Source: Microvirga arabica (GTDB lineage Bacteria; Pseudomonadota; Alphaproteobacteria; Rhizobiales; Beijerinckiaceae). From it: a stretch of DNA of 46,870 nucleotides. The stretch is taken from NCBI RefSeq assembly GCF_016811235.1, contig NZ_JAFBID010000049.1, forward strand, positions 1-46,870. Reading direction: 5' to 3'. The notes under the pieces were generated by a model. The model made no database searches, was not told the origin of the DNA, and saw nothing but the letters and a program-made list of their open reading frames with translations. A program made the translations under genes and the position numbers. Every line of letters starts with the position of its first letter. Positions within the stretch are counted from its first letter, which is position 1. Below are positions 1 through 9,058 of the stretch, piece by piece.

Positions 1-99
1 CTTGCCTCCTGGGCCATATCCGGGTCAACGCACAACCGACCCAAATGGATTCAAGCCCGGATCAAAAGCGCTTTAGCAGCTGCAGGGCGCCGCGCGTTC

Positions 100-801
100 C
101 TATGCCTCCAGCAGACCCAGGCTGATGGCGACAAAGCTCGGGCCGTTCGCCAGCCCATGGATCACGAAGCCGATTGTCGTGTTCCGGCGCCTCTGTACGG
201 TCCAACATACGGCGAAGATAATCGGTGCGGTGATGATCATCAGCGGCCACCCGAAGGCGATGTGAAAGAGCAGCCATCCGCAGGCATTCACGAGCCAGCC
301 GAAGCGCCCGGCTGCCAGCTCGTTGCGAGGGAGGAGATAGCCTCGTCCGAAGGCCTCTTCACAGCCGATGTTGAGAACGAACATCGGAAGCCATGCGAGG
401 AGCACCCAGTACTCTGATGGCTGAAGAGGGCGCATCTCGAGGAAGGGCGGATGTGGCGACAAATCCGGGATCAGCGCCTTGAAGACCAAGAAGATCGCGC
501 CGGAACCGAACAGCACGAAGCCAATCCCGATGAAAGCTGCTTTCCAGTCCTCCCTGGACATAGGCTTGATCCGCAGCCGCTGGCGCCAGTCATGACGGAT
601 TTCACGCCTCTCGCGGGCCAGCAGCATTAGGGTGGCGAGCCCAAAGGCCGCAAACACCGCTCCAGCCACGATGAACCAGGAGATGTCAGGCCGGACTCCA
701 CGGGCCTGCAGCGCCGGCATGCCCCAGACCGTACCGGCGAGGAGCATCAGGCCGAACACGCCATAGATGGAAAGCGTCGCCAACAGACCGAGCGGCCGCA
801 T
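100..801 (-). CDS. CPBP family intramembrane glutamic endopeptidase-like protein
   Basis: A 233-residue, very hydrophobic protein with about six predicted membrane segments. The central motif EEAFGRGYLLPR matches the EExxxR signature of CPBP (CAAX protease/Abi) proteins. A following HIAFGWPL stretch and a late HGLANGP stretch supply the two conserved histidine-containing helices. In this family the glutamates and histidines form an intramembrane proteolytic site. Bacterial members have been linked to bacteriocin immunity or protein processing, but most have no known substrate, and none can be assigned here. It is transcribed alone, divergently from the GNAT gene. The start at base 801 gives a normal hydrophobic N-terminus. 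Family assignment is fairly safe; the physiological role is unknown. Confidence 0.8.
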   Translation of the reverse strand: MRPLGLLATLSIYGVFGLMLLAGTVWGMPALQARGVRPDISWFIVAGAVFAAFGLATLMLLARERREIRHDWRQRLRIKPMSREDWKAAFIGIGFVLFGSGAIFLVFKALIPDLSPHPPFLEMRPLQPSEYWVLLAWLPMFVLNIGCEEAFGRGYLLPRNELAAGRFGWLVNACGWLLFHIAFGWPLMIITAPIIFAVCWTVQRRRNTTIGFVIHGLANGPSFVAISLGLLEA

Positions 802-947
802 ACGGAACCCTCATGCGTGCCTCTTGCTACATGACTCCCTTCGGTGGAAGCAATCATGAAAATCAGGATAAGAGCGCTCGGCGTTACTCACGCACTCGGC
901 CGTCATAAGGTTGGGACGGTGCGTTGAAGTCGGTTTTGAGGTGCATC

Positions 948-1427
948 ATGAGTTTGGTCATACGTCCCGCCGTTTCCTCGGACGCCGAAATGATTTTCAG
1001 CTTCGTGTCCGGCCTGATCGACGATCATCTGCCTGGCCAGACGCCCTGGACATCGGCGGAGCGGATCGAAGCCGACGGCTTCGGCCCCGATCCTCTTTTC
1101 GAGGCGCTCATCGCCGAGCGCGAGGGCAAGCCGGTCGGCTTCGTGTCGTTCTTCCGCGGCTATGCCGGGTGGCGCGGCAAGCCGATGGGCATCGTGCATG
1201 CGCTCTATGTTATGCCCGAGGAGCGCCGGACAGGTGCCGCGAAGGCGCTGATGGCCGCAGCGGCGAGGATCGCGCTGGATCGCGGCTGGCTGCGCGTGGA
1301 ACTCTTCGTGGAGGAGGGGCGGTCTGCCATCCACTTCTACGAGGCCATCGGCATGAGCGATCTTCATCACCGGCACATGCGACTGGAGGGTGAAGCGCTG
1401 ATCCGCCTGGCCAACAACACCCTTTGA
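948..1427 (+). CDS. GNAT family N-acetyltransferase
   Basis: About 159 residues when started at the ATG at 948, which follows a TGAGGTG ribosome-binding-like stretch. A TTG eight codons upstream (924) is in frame but less likely. The opening MSLVIRPAVSSDAEMI and the acetyl-CoA loop EERRTGAAKALM (near residue 95) are typical of GNAT proteins, as is the late FYEAIGM strand. Length is normal for the family. It would transfer acetyl from acetyl-CoA to an amine, but the substrate cannot be read from sequence. A glutathione transferase gene follows 60 bases downstream on the same strand, so the two may be co-transcribed. Confidence 0.85.
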   Translation: MSLVIRPAVSSDAEMIFSFVSGLIDDHLPGQTPWTSAERIEADGFGPDPLFEALIAEREGKPVGFVSFFRGYAGWRGKPMGIVHALYVMPEERRTGAAKALMAAAARIALDRGWLRVELFVEEGRSAIHFYEAIGMSDLHHRHMRLEGEALIRLANNTL

Positions 1428-1487
1428 CTTCCCGACTGCACGCTCCACCCTTGTGGCGAACACCGCGGACGAGACCCGGAGCACCCC

Positions 1488-2198
1488 ATGGCCTACGAAC
1501 TCTACTACTGGCCCACGATTCAGGGACGCGGCGAGTTCGTGCGGCTGGCGCTTGAGGAGACGGGGGCCGACTACATCGACGTGGCGCGGGAATCCGAGGG
1601 CGTTGCCGTCATGATGCGCATGATGGAGCATGCGGATCATCCACCCTTCGCGCCGCCATTCCTGAAGGACGGCGAGACCGTCATCGGCCAGACGGCGGCG
1701 ATCCTGCTCTATCTCGGCGCCCGTCACGGGCTTGCGCCCAAGGACCCGGCCGGAGGCCTGTGGACGCATCAGATCCAGCTCACGATCAGTGATCTCGTCG
1801 CCGAGGCGCACGACACCCATCACCCGGTGGGCGTCGGCTTGTATTACGAGGATCAGAAGGACGAAGCGCTCCGGCGCGCGCAGGAGTTCCGAGACGACCG
1901 CATTCCGAAATTCCTGAACTGGCTGGAAACCGTCCTTGCCCGAAACCCGTCCGGCCCCGCCCACCTCGTCGGCAGGGCAATCACCTACGCCGATCTCTCC
2001 CTCTTCCAGACCGTCGAAGGCCTCTCCTACGCGTTCCCCAAGGCCACGGCTCGCGCTCTGAAGAAGGCACCCCATGTCGCGGCCCTGCACGATGCCGTAG
2101 CGGAGCGTCCGCGCATCAAGGCCTATCTGGCGAGTCCCCGGCGCATTCCCTTCAGCGAAGAGGGGCTGTTCCGGCACTATCCCGAACTGGACGGCTGA
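1488..2198 (+). CDS. Glutathione S-transferase family protein
   Basis: A 236-residue protein. Its N-terminal thioredoxin-like half begins YELYYWPTIQGRGEFVRLA and contains the GQTAAILLYLG stretch that corresponds to the glutathione-binding SNAIL/TRAI region. An all-helical C-terminal half follows, with ITYADLSLFQ matching the conserved N-capping motif of GST C-terminal domains. The tyrosine and arginine near the N-terminus are where sigma/alpha-like classes keep their glutathione-activating residue. Length is usual for cytosolic GSTs. The substrate is unknown. It lies just after the GNAT gene. Confidence 0.85.
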   Translation: MAYELYYWPTIQGRGEFVRLALEETGADYIDVARESEGVAVMMRMMEHADHPPFAPPFLKDGETVIGQTAAILLYLGARHGLAPKDPAGGLWTHQIQLTISDLVAEAHDTHHPVGVGLYYEDQKDEALRRAQEFRDDRIPKFLNWLETVLARNPSGPAHLVGRAITYADLSLFQTVEGLSYAFPKATARALKKAPHVAALHDAVAERPRIKAYLASPRRIPFSEEGLFRHYPELDG

Positions 2199-2357
2199 GC
2201 CACAAGCTCAGGAAGCAAGAATTCCGCAGAAGCCTCTTCCCTTCCTCTTCGGCAAGCGCTATATTGTAACATGTATAAAACGGGGCCTCATCTTGCCGGG
2301 ATGCAGGGGACCATCGCAGCTTCGGTCTGAAGCCTTCATGCGCCGCAGAGTCCGCCC

Positions 2358-3683
2358 ATGAAACGGAGGGTGGCCGCCATACTTGCTGCCGACATCGTAG
2401 GCTTCTCCCGGCTGATCGCGGAAGATGAGGACGGAACGCTGCGGCAGCTCGCGGCCTACCGCAACGTTCTGGACGATTTCGTAGCCCATCATGGCGGGCG
2501 CGTCTTCAACACGGCCGGCGATTCGATCATGTGCGAGTTCGACAGTGCCGTGGAGGCCACCCGCGCAGCCATCGACATTCAAGACTACATGCGGACGCAA
2601 AACCTCGCGGCTTCTCAGAACAGGCGAGTGCTCTTCCGCATCGGCATCTCGGTGGGCGAAGTGGTCGAGCGTCAGAACGACCTTCTGGGCATGGCCGTCA
2701 ACATCGCGGCCCGGCTGGAGACCCTGGCCGCACCGGGAGGCATCTGCCTTTCGCGCGCTGTGCACGAGGCTGTCTCCGGCCACATCGCCGTCCCGTTCGT
2801 CGACATCGGCGAGCGGCAGGTGAAGAACATCCCCTTTCCGGTCCATGCCTTCGCGCTGGCCGGCCAGGATGCTGGCATCCCGCCCGAGCCGCGGCTCTCG
2901 TTCCTGCGGTCCCGGATCATGTCCGCGCTGTCGGTGACGGGCGCCTGCTTGGTCGTCATCGGTGCGGGAGGATTTGCTTTCCATGCCCAGCCGTCAGACC
3001 CGATGGAACCGCCGGCGGCAGAGGCCGGGGTTCTGTCTCCGGTCCGGCAGAGAGGTCCGACGCCTGTGCTCACCGCCGATCCCATCGAGGCGTTCTCGGG
3101 GCACGCGCAAAGAGGCGGGCAGATCGACGATCCGCATTCTGCTCCCGGCCTGTATCACAATGCCCTGCTCCTCGAGGCGAAGGGCGAGTCCATCGGGGCG
3201 CATCGTGCGTACTACACCCTGGCCCGGATGGGCCTGGACTTCGTCGACCCGCATCTGCGCTATGCGGCGTTGGTGCGGGCCCATGAGGGGCGGTTCATCG
3301 CCCGGCAGGTCTATGCCGAGCTGAACGAGGACGTTCCCACCCGCGCCACGGCCCTTGTTCATGCCCTGCAGTTCGACGGCGCGGAGCGGAGGGCGAGGCT
3401 CAACGCCGTGGTCGAGACGCATCCCGATTATGCCCCGGCCTATTTCCTGCTGGCCGACGAGCATTCGGAGGATCGGGTCGGCAGTCTGCCGACTGCGCAT
3501 GACAGGCGCGTCGAGCACGCGGCCCTGGCCGAGTTCCTGAAAGCGCACGAGGAAGGCCGCCTGATGCCGTTTTTTCTCGACCAGTCCATCGCGGCCGAGT
3601 GGATCGAGCGGGCCTACAACCGCCATGCGAGACTGGCCCTGTCGAGCGAGAGCGTCCTGGCCCTGCCGGCTTACGATCCATAA
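2358..3683 (+). CDS. Class III adenylate/guanylate cyclase with membrane anchor and helical C-terminus
   Basis: A 441-residue protein. Residues 1-170 form a class III cyclase catalytic domain: AADIVGFSR carries the first metal aspartate (D12), AGDSIMCEF the second (D55), and VNIAARLE the transition-state Asn/Arg pair. All core residues appear intact, so it should be active on ATP or GTP. A single membrane segment follows around residues 195-212, then a Pro-rich linker and a C-terminal part rich in helices that may be TPR-like. This cyclase-first, TM, repeat layout is common in Rhizobiales, where genomes carry many copies. The input signal is unknown. The gene stands alone; a palindromic repeat follows immediately. 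Confidence 0.87.
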   Translation: MKRRVAAILAADIVGFSRLIAEDEDGTLRQLAAYRNVLDDFVAHHGGRVFNTAGDSIMCEFDSAVEATRAAIDIQDYMRTQNLAASQNRRVLFRIGISVGEVVERQNDLLGMAVNIAARLETLAAPGGICLSRAVHEAVSGHIAVPFVDIGERQVKNIPFPVHAFALAGQDAGIPPEPRLSFLRSRIMSALSVTGACLVVIGAGGFAFHAQPSDPMEPPAAEAGVLSPVRQRGPTPVLTADPIEAFSGHAQRGGQIDDPHSAPGLYHNALLLEAKGESIGAHRAYYTLARMGLDFVDPHLRYAALVRAHEGRFIARQVYAELNEDVPTRATALVHALQFDGAERRARLNAVVETHPDYAPAYFLLADEHSEDRVGSLPTAHDRRVEHAALAEFLKAHEEGRLMPFFLDQSIAAEWIERAYNRHARLALSSESVLALPAYDP

Positions 3684-3684
3684 A

Positions 3685-3787
3685 GCATCGGACCCAAAAG
3701 TGGACTTGCACTTTTGGGATCCATCCGATGCATACTTCTTGGATGAGAGCATTGTGTGACCGGATCCGGCGGGCCGCACGATGCTCT
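3685..3787. repeat. Tandem pair of intergenic palindromic repeats
   Basis: Two adjacent inverted repeats fill the gap after the cyclase gene. The first (3685-3731) has arms GCATCGGA and TCCGATGC flanking a second pair CCCAAAAGTG/CACTTTTGGG. The second (3746-3787) has arms AGAGCATTGTG and CACGATGCTCT, one mismatch, flanking a CCGGATCCGG core. Both look like the short REP-like palindromes dispersed in Rhizobiales intergenic regions. They could act as a transcript end or RNA-stability element for the cyclase message. Confidence 0.7.
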
Positions 3788-3876
3788 AGCGCCGACGAGT
3801 TGCCAACGATCGGTTAAGACCTCGCCCCTAGGATCGCGCTCCCGCATCGACCCGTCGATTTTGTGAGGAGCCGGCC

Positions 3877-4161
3877 ATGAGTGATGAAGCAGGCAGCGTT
3901 GCCGTCCGTCTCTGGCGCGACCGCGCGCAGCTGCGCGAGGAGGAACGCAACGACGCGCTAGCCCGCCTTCGCATCGCCCAGGAGAAGGTGACGATCCTGA
4001 TGGCAGAGAACGAGCGGCTCGAGGCTGAGAATGCGCGCCTGCGGGCTCTTCACGCACCAGATGACAGCATCACCCAGGCCGAGACGGACTTGCAGATGGA
4101 AGCGCTGCGCGGCGCACTCCTGCCCTTGATCGGCCAGCCCATGGGACGGCTGAACGCCTGA
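3877..4161 (+). CDS. Small coiled-coil protein of unknown function
   Basis: A 94-residue soluble protein not recognised as a named family. Residues 10-60 are highly charged (Arg, Glu) with regular leucine/isoleucine spacing, including the stretch EKVTILMAENERLEAENARL, which strongly suggests a coiled coil. There is no signal peptide or membrane segment. The start follows GTGAGGAGCCGGCC, a good ribosome-binding site. It ends five bases before the convergent glutamine amidotransferase gene. Codon use fits the neighbours, so it is probably a real gene. Confidence 0.7.
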   Translation: MSDEAGSVAVRLWRDRAQLREEERNDALARLRIAQEKVTILMAENERLEAENARLRALHAPDDSITQAETDLQMEALRGALLPLIGQPMGRLNA

Positions 4162-4166
4162 GGCGA

Positions 4167-4955
4167 TCAGGCCGCCAGGCGGCCCATGGCCTCGTTCAGG
4201 CATTCCACCGCGACGCTGCCGCCCTTGGCCACGAGGCTGCAGCCCTTGGGCACCTCGCGCCAACCCCTCGTCTTATCGTCGATGGGCTCGGAGACGACCA
4301 GCAGGTTGCCGCTATCCTCACGGAAATACAGGGTCGGCGGCTTGGCATCGCAGGCCCAGCGATAGGCCCACAGGCTCTCGCCGTCCGTGAACGCGGCGGT
4401 AAAGCGCAGGGGCTCGTCGATGCCGGCCTCGGTCATCAGGCCACGCACGATTTTGAGCGTCCTGGCCATGGCCGTCACAGGCTCCTCCGCCAACCCGCTG
4501 GCGAGCGCCATGAGGAAGATCGCCTCCGAATCCGTGGTGCCGAGACGCCGGTCGTAGAGTTCGTCCGGGATCAGGGCTTCCAGGCGCCGCTTGATGCGCC
4601 CGTAGCCGCCGATCTGGCCGTTATGCATGAAGAGGTAGCGGCCATGGGTGAAGGGATGGCAGTTGGCCCGGGTGGTCGAGGTGCCCGTGGAGGCGCGCAC
4701 ATGGGCGAAGAAGAGCTTCGAGCGCACCTGCTCGCACAGGCTCCTCAGGTTCTCGTCGGACCAGGCGGGGCGAACCTCCCGGTAGACGCCGGGCTCCGGG
4801 CGCTCCCCGTACCAGCCGATGCCGAACCCGTCCCCGTTCGTGCCGGTCTTGGCCTCGACCGCATGCAGCGACTGGTGCACCAGCGAATGGGCCGGAGCGC
4901 AGACGAGTTCGTCGAGGAAGATCGGTTCTCCCCGATAGGCGAGAAAACGGCACAT
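4167..4955 (-). CDS. Class II glutamine amidotransferase (YafJ-like)
   Basis: A 262-residue Ntn-hydrolase-type glutaminase domain standing alone. After Met removal the protein begins with the catalytic cysteine (MCRFLAYRGEP). Diagnostic class II motifs are present: NGDGFGIGWYGE, FFAHVRASTG, NCHPF and FMHNGQIGGYG (glutamine and oxyanion binding). The protein resembles YafJ and the EgtC-like group, which release ammonia from glutamine or hydrolyse gamma-glutamyl compounds. No ergothioneine genes (egtB, egtD) are near, so an EgtC role is not supported here. Length is normal and no synthetase domain is fused. Confidence 0.87.
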   Translation of the reverse strand: MCRFLAYRGEPIFLDELVCAPAHSLVHQSLHAVEAKTGTNGDGFGIGWYGERPEPGVYREVRPAWSDENLRSLCEQVRSKLFFAHVRASTGTSTTRANCHPFTHGRYLFMHNGQIGGYGRIKRRLEALIPDELYDRRLGTTDSEAIFLMALASGLAEEPVTAMARTLKIVRGLMTEAGIDEPLRFTAAFTDGESLWAYRWACDAKPPTLYFREDSGNLLVVSEPIDDKTRGWREVPKGCSLVAKGGSVAVECLNEAMGRLAA

Positions 4956-5128
4956 CGGCTTCGGTACCCCTGGCGCGGCAAGGCTCTGTAACGATGTTGT
5001 ACTATCTTTGACTTATGGTGAACAGCCGGTTAACGGCCACGCCGTTGCAGCCTCAAACCCGTTCCCCTACAAGCTGTTCTCAACCTTTCAAGAACGAGCC
5101 GGCCGCCGGCCGCTGGGGACCCGCACGC

Positions 5129-6535
5129 ATGTTTCGCCCTCTGAGCCTGGCGCTCGCCGCCGCCCTGACCCTCCTGCCCCAGGCTGCCCTCGCGGCGGAG
5201 TTCGACGGGGCGAGCCTCGGCTTCGCCTGGGCCGTGCCCTTTGCGGGCATCCTCTTGTCCATCGCCCTGTTCCCGCTGCTGGCGCCGCATTTCTGGGAGC
5301 ACCACCAGGGCAAGATCGCGGCTTTCTGGGGCCTGCTGGTGCTGGTTCCCATGGCGCTGGCTTTCGGGCCGGTGGCGGCGATCCACGCGCTCGCCCATAC
5401 CGCGTTCCTGGAATACATCCCGTTCATCTTGCTCCTGCTTGCTCTCTTCACGGTGGCAGGCGGCATCCTGGTGCGCGGCAACATCCATGGCGCGCCGGGC
5501 ACCAACACGATCCTGCTCACCATCGGCACGGTGCTGGCGAGCTTCATCGGCACGACGGGCGCCTCCATGGTGATGATCCGCCCGGTGATGCGCGCCAACG
5601 ACGACCGGCGGCACAACGTGCATGTGATCGTGTTCTTCATCTTCCTGGTGTCGAACATCGGTGGCTCGCTCACGCCGCTCGGCGACCCGCCGCTCTTCCT
5701 CGGCTTCCTGCGCGGCGTCGACTTCTTCTGGACCACCACGCACCTGTTCATGGAAACCCTGGTGGCCGCAGGCATCCTGCTCGCCCTGTTCTTCGTGGTC
5801 GATCTCGCGATCTACCGCCGGGAAGGCCGCGTGCGGCCCGATCCGACACCGGACAATCCGGTGCGCGTCGTGGGCGGGTTCAACTTCCTTTTGATCTTCA
5901 TCATCATCGCGGCAATCCTCATGAGCGCCACCACGGATCTCGGGCGGGTTACGGTGCTCGGCACGGAAGTCGAACTGGCGAATGCGCTTCGCGACCTCAT
6001 CATGGTCGCCGTGACCATCATCTCGCTCAAGGTGACCCCGAAGGCGAACCGCGCCGAGAACGGCTTCGCCTGGGGGCCGATCAAGGAAGTGGCCAAGCTC
6101 TTCGCGGGCATCTTCATCGCCATCATTCCGGTGCTTGCCATGCTCAAGGCCGGTGCCAACGGAGCCTTCGCGCCCCTGGTGGCGCTGGTGTCGAACCCGG
6201 ACGGCAGCCCCAGCAACGCGGCCTATTTCTGGCTCACCGGCGGATTGTCGTCGTTCCTCGACAACGCCCCGACCTATCTCGTGTTCTTCGAGCTCGCCGG
6301 CGGCAACCCGCAGCAGCTCATGACCACGGGCGCGCTGACGCTGGCGGCGATCTCGGCCGGCGCCGTGTTCATGGGGGCCAACTCCTATATCGGCAATGCG
6401 CCCAACTTCATGGTCTATGCCATCGCCCGCGAGGGCGGCGTGAAGATGCCGAGCTTCTTCGGCTACCTGCTCTGGTCCGGCGCCATCCTGGTCCCGGTGT
6501 TCCTGCTGCTGACGCTGCTGTTCTTCAGGGCTTGA
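5129..6535 (+). CDS. Sodium:proton antiporter, NhaD/citrate-transporter-like
   Basis: About 468 residues from the ATG at 5129. The frame stays open 38 codons further upstream, but starting at 5129 gives a clean N-terminal signal/first helix (MFRPLSLALAAALTLLPQAA), so that start is preferred. The rest is a polytopic membrane protein with roughly a dozen segments of the IT/CitMHS superfamily. Motifs include IGTTGASMVMIRP and NIGGSLTPLGDPPLF, as well as SSFLDNAPTYLVFFELAGG and MGANSYIGNAPNFMVYAIA; these repeated re-entrant TP and NAP motifs are typical of NhaD-like antiporters. Expected role is Na+/H+ exchange at the inner membrane. It is transcribed alone and ends in an inverted-repeat element. 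Confidence 0.83.
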   Translation: MFRPLSLALAAALTLLPQAALAAEFDGASLGFAWAVPFAGILLSIALFPLLAPHFWEHHQGKIAAFWGLLVLVPMALAFGPVAAIHALAHTAFLEYIPFILLLLALFTVAGGILVRGNIHGAPGTNTILLTIGTVLASFIGTTGASMVMIRPVMRANDDRRHNVHVIVFFIFLVSNIGGSLTPLGDPPLFLGFLRGVDFFWTTTHLFMETLVAAGILLALFFVVDLAIYRREGRVRPDPTPDNPVRVVGGFNFLLIFIIIAAILMSATTDLGRVTVLGTEVELANALRDLIMVAVTIISLKVTPKANRAENGFAWGPIKEVAKLFAGIFIAIIPVLAMLKAGANGAFAPLVALVSNPDGSPSNAAYFWLTGGLSSFLDNAPTYLVFFELAGGNPQQLMTTGALTLAAISAGAVFMGANSYIGNAPNFMVYAIAREGGVKMPSFFGYLLWSGAILVPVFLLLTLLFFRA

Positions 6536-6544
6536 TCCACACCA

Positions 6545-6688
6545 CTGTCATTCCGGGGCCGCGCCGTACGCGTGGAAATCCATGAACACGGCGTTTCAAG
6601 AAGGGGCGAGCAGCGTCACACCATATTCTGCGTCGTCAGCGGTTATGGATTCCGGGCTCGGCTCTGACGAGCCGCCCCGGAATGACAG
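6545..6688. repeat. 144-bp palindromic repeat element with 14-bp perfect terminal inverted repeats
   Basis: The left end CTGTCATTCCGGGG (6545-6558) is the exact reverse complement of the right end (6675-6688). An inner pair (GGAAATCCAT near 6574 and ATGGATTCC near 6645) is nested inside, so the whole unit can fold into a long hairpin. It lies between two convergent genes, where it could serve as a two-way transcript end. It resembles the elements at 31103 and 46525. No open reading frame for a transposase is inside, so it is a non-autonomous repeat. Confidence 0.8.
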
Positions 6689-6697
6689 CGAGGAAAA

Positions 6698-7765
6698 CTA
6701 GACGCTCAATCTCCCCGCCACATCCTCAGCGATGGACAGACACGACGTCAGCCCCGGGCTCTCGATGCCGAAGAGGTGGACGAGGCCGGGCAGTCCATGC
6801 TCCGCCGGCCCGTCGATCATGAAGTCGGCGGCCTTCTCGCCCGGTCCGGTGAGCTTCGGGCGGATGCCGGAATAGTCCGGCACCAGCGCGCCGTCGGGCA
6901 GGCCGGGCCAGTAGCGGCGGATGGAGGCGTAGAAGCTCTCGGCTCGGCTAGGATCGACCTCGTATTCCTCACGCTCGACCCACTCCACATCCGGCCCGAA
7001 ACGCATGCGCCCGGCGAGATCCAGCGTCACGTGGGTGCCGAGGCCGCCATCGACGGGAGCGGGATAGATCAGGCGCGAGAAGGCGGGCTTGCCGAGGCAG
7101 CCGAAATAATTGCCTTTGGCGAGCACAAGCGGCGGCACGCGCTCAGCCGGATAGCTCTCCGTTGCGCGGGCGAGCGCCTGTGCGCCGAGACCCGCCGCGT
7201 TGACCACGGCATCGACCGTGATTTCCGTCGCTTCCATGCCGCCGACATGCACATCCCACCCTGTGCCGTTGCGCGCGATGCGCTCGACCGGCGCATGGAA
7301 GGCGATGACGCCGCCCGCATCCTCCAGGTCGCCCTGGAGCGCAAGCATCAGCGCATGGCTGTCGATAATGCCGGTCTCGGGAGACAGCACCGCTCCCGTG
7401 CAGGAGAGGTTCGGCTCAAGCTGCCTCGCCTCCCCGCCCGTCAGGTATGAAAGACCCTCAACGCCGTTCGCCAGCCCCTGCTCGTAGATGCCCTCGATCT
7501 TCGCCTGTTCGAGATCGTTGGTGGCGACGATGAGCTTGCCGCATTTCGCATGGGGCACGCCGTGGCTCTCGCAGAAGGCGTAGAGCCGGCGCCGCCCCCC
7601 GACGCAGTGGCGGGCGCGCAGCGAACCGGCAGGGTAGTACATCCCGGCATGGATCACCTCGCTGTTGCGCGAAGAGACCCCGTTACCGATGCCGCCGGTG
7701 GATTCCGCCACGATCACGCCGTGCCCGCGCAGGGCAAGGGCGCGAGCGACGGCGAGACCCACCAC
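6698..7765 (-). CDS. lhgO: FAD-dependent oxidoreductase, L-2-hydroxyglutarate oxidase-like
   Basis: A DAO-family flavoprotein related to LhgO, which oxidises L-2-hydroxyglutarate to 2-oxoglutarate. Family stretches include GNGVSSRNSEVIHAGMYYPAG near the N-terminus, LEPNLSCTGAVLSPETGIID in the middle and HLFGIESPGLTSCLSIAEDV at the end. The start is a problem. The only canonical start codon in frame after the upstream stop (TGA at 7822-7820) is the GTG at 7765, which lies inside the FAD-binding fold: the codons just before it encode DVLVIGAG, the first half of the dinucleotide-binding motif. Either a non-standard start (for example ATA near 7792) is used, or the upstream end carries a mutation or error. 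The remaining body is intact. Assignment to LhgO rather than another DAO enzyme is likely but not certain. Confidence 0.78.
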   Translation of the reverse strand: MVGLAVARALALRGHGVIVAESTGGIGNGVSSRNSEVIHAGMYYPAGSLRARHCVGGRRRLYAFCESHGVPHAKCGKLIVATNDLEQAKIEGIYEQGLANGVEGLSYLTGGEARQLEPNLSCTGAVLSPETGIIDSHALMLALQGDLEDAGGVIAFHAPVERIARNGTGWDVHVGGMEATEITVDAVVNAAGLGAQALARATESYPAERVPPLVLAKGNYFGCLGKPAFSRLIYPAPVDGGLGTHVTLDLAGRMRFGPDVEWVEREEYEVDPSRAESFYASIRRYWPGLPDGALVPDYSGIRPKLTGPGEKAADFMIDGPAEHGLPGLVHLFGIESPGLTSCLSIAEDVAGRLSV

Positions 7766-7895
7766 CCCGGCTCCAATGACCAGAACGTCTATGGCGGCCT
7801 CCCATTGCTGCCGGACACATCACACTGCGGCATACAGGGGAGAGCGACGTTCAGCCAGAGACGCCGCCTCAGTCCAGGGTTGCTCGTGTTGCGGA

Positions 7896-8951
<1,056 letters not shown>

Positions 8952-9058
8952 GGGGCTTCCTTCCCTATCGTCATTGGCCGGCACCCTGAAGCCCGGCTAT
9001 GTCATCGTAGGCATGAGCATCAGCAGGTCAAGGCTGACAAGCCGCCCTTCCCGGAGAG

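Noticed and set aside
903..2177. A 424-codon open frame on the reverse strand across the GNAT and GST genes
   Set aside because: It is antisense to two genes with clear family motifs; its translation is low-complexity Arg/Gly/His-rich with no domain. High GC content commonly keeps such frames open.
4167..4955. Glutamine amidotransferase as EgtC of an ergothioneine cluster
   Set aside because: No egtB or egtD homologue is within the window, so only the broader class II amidotransferase family can be supported.
5008..6585. A 525-codon forward frame overlapping the antiporter gene
   Set aside because: It is a shifted frame of the antiporter and reads as Arg/Pro/Gly-rich sequence without membrane segments.
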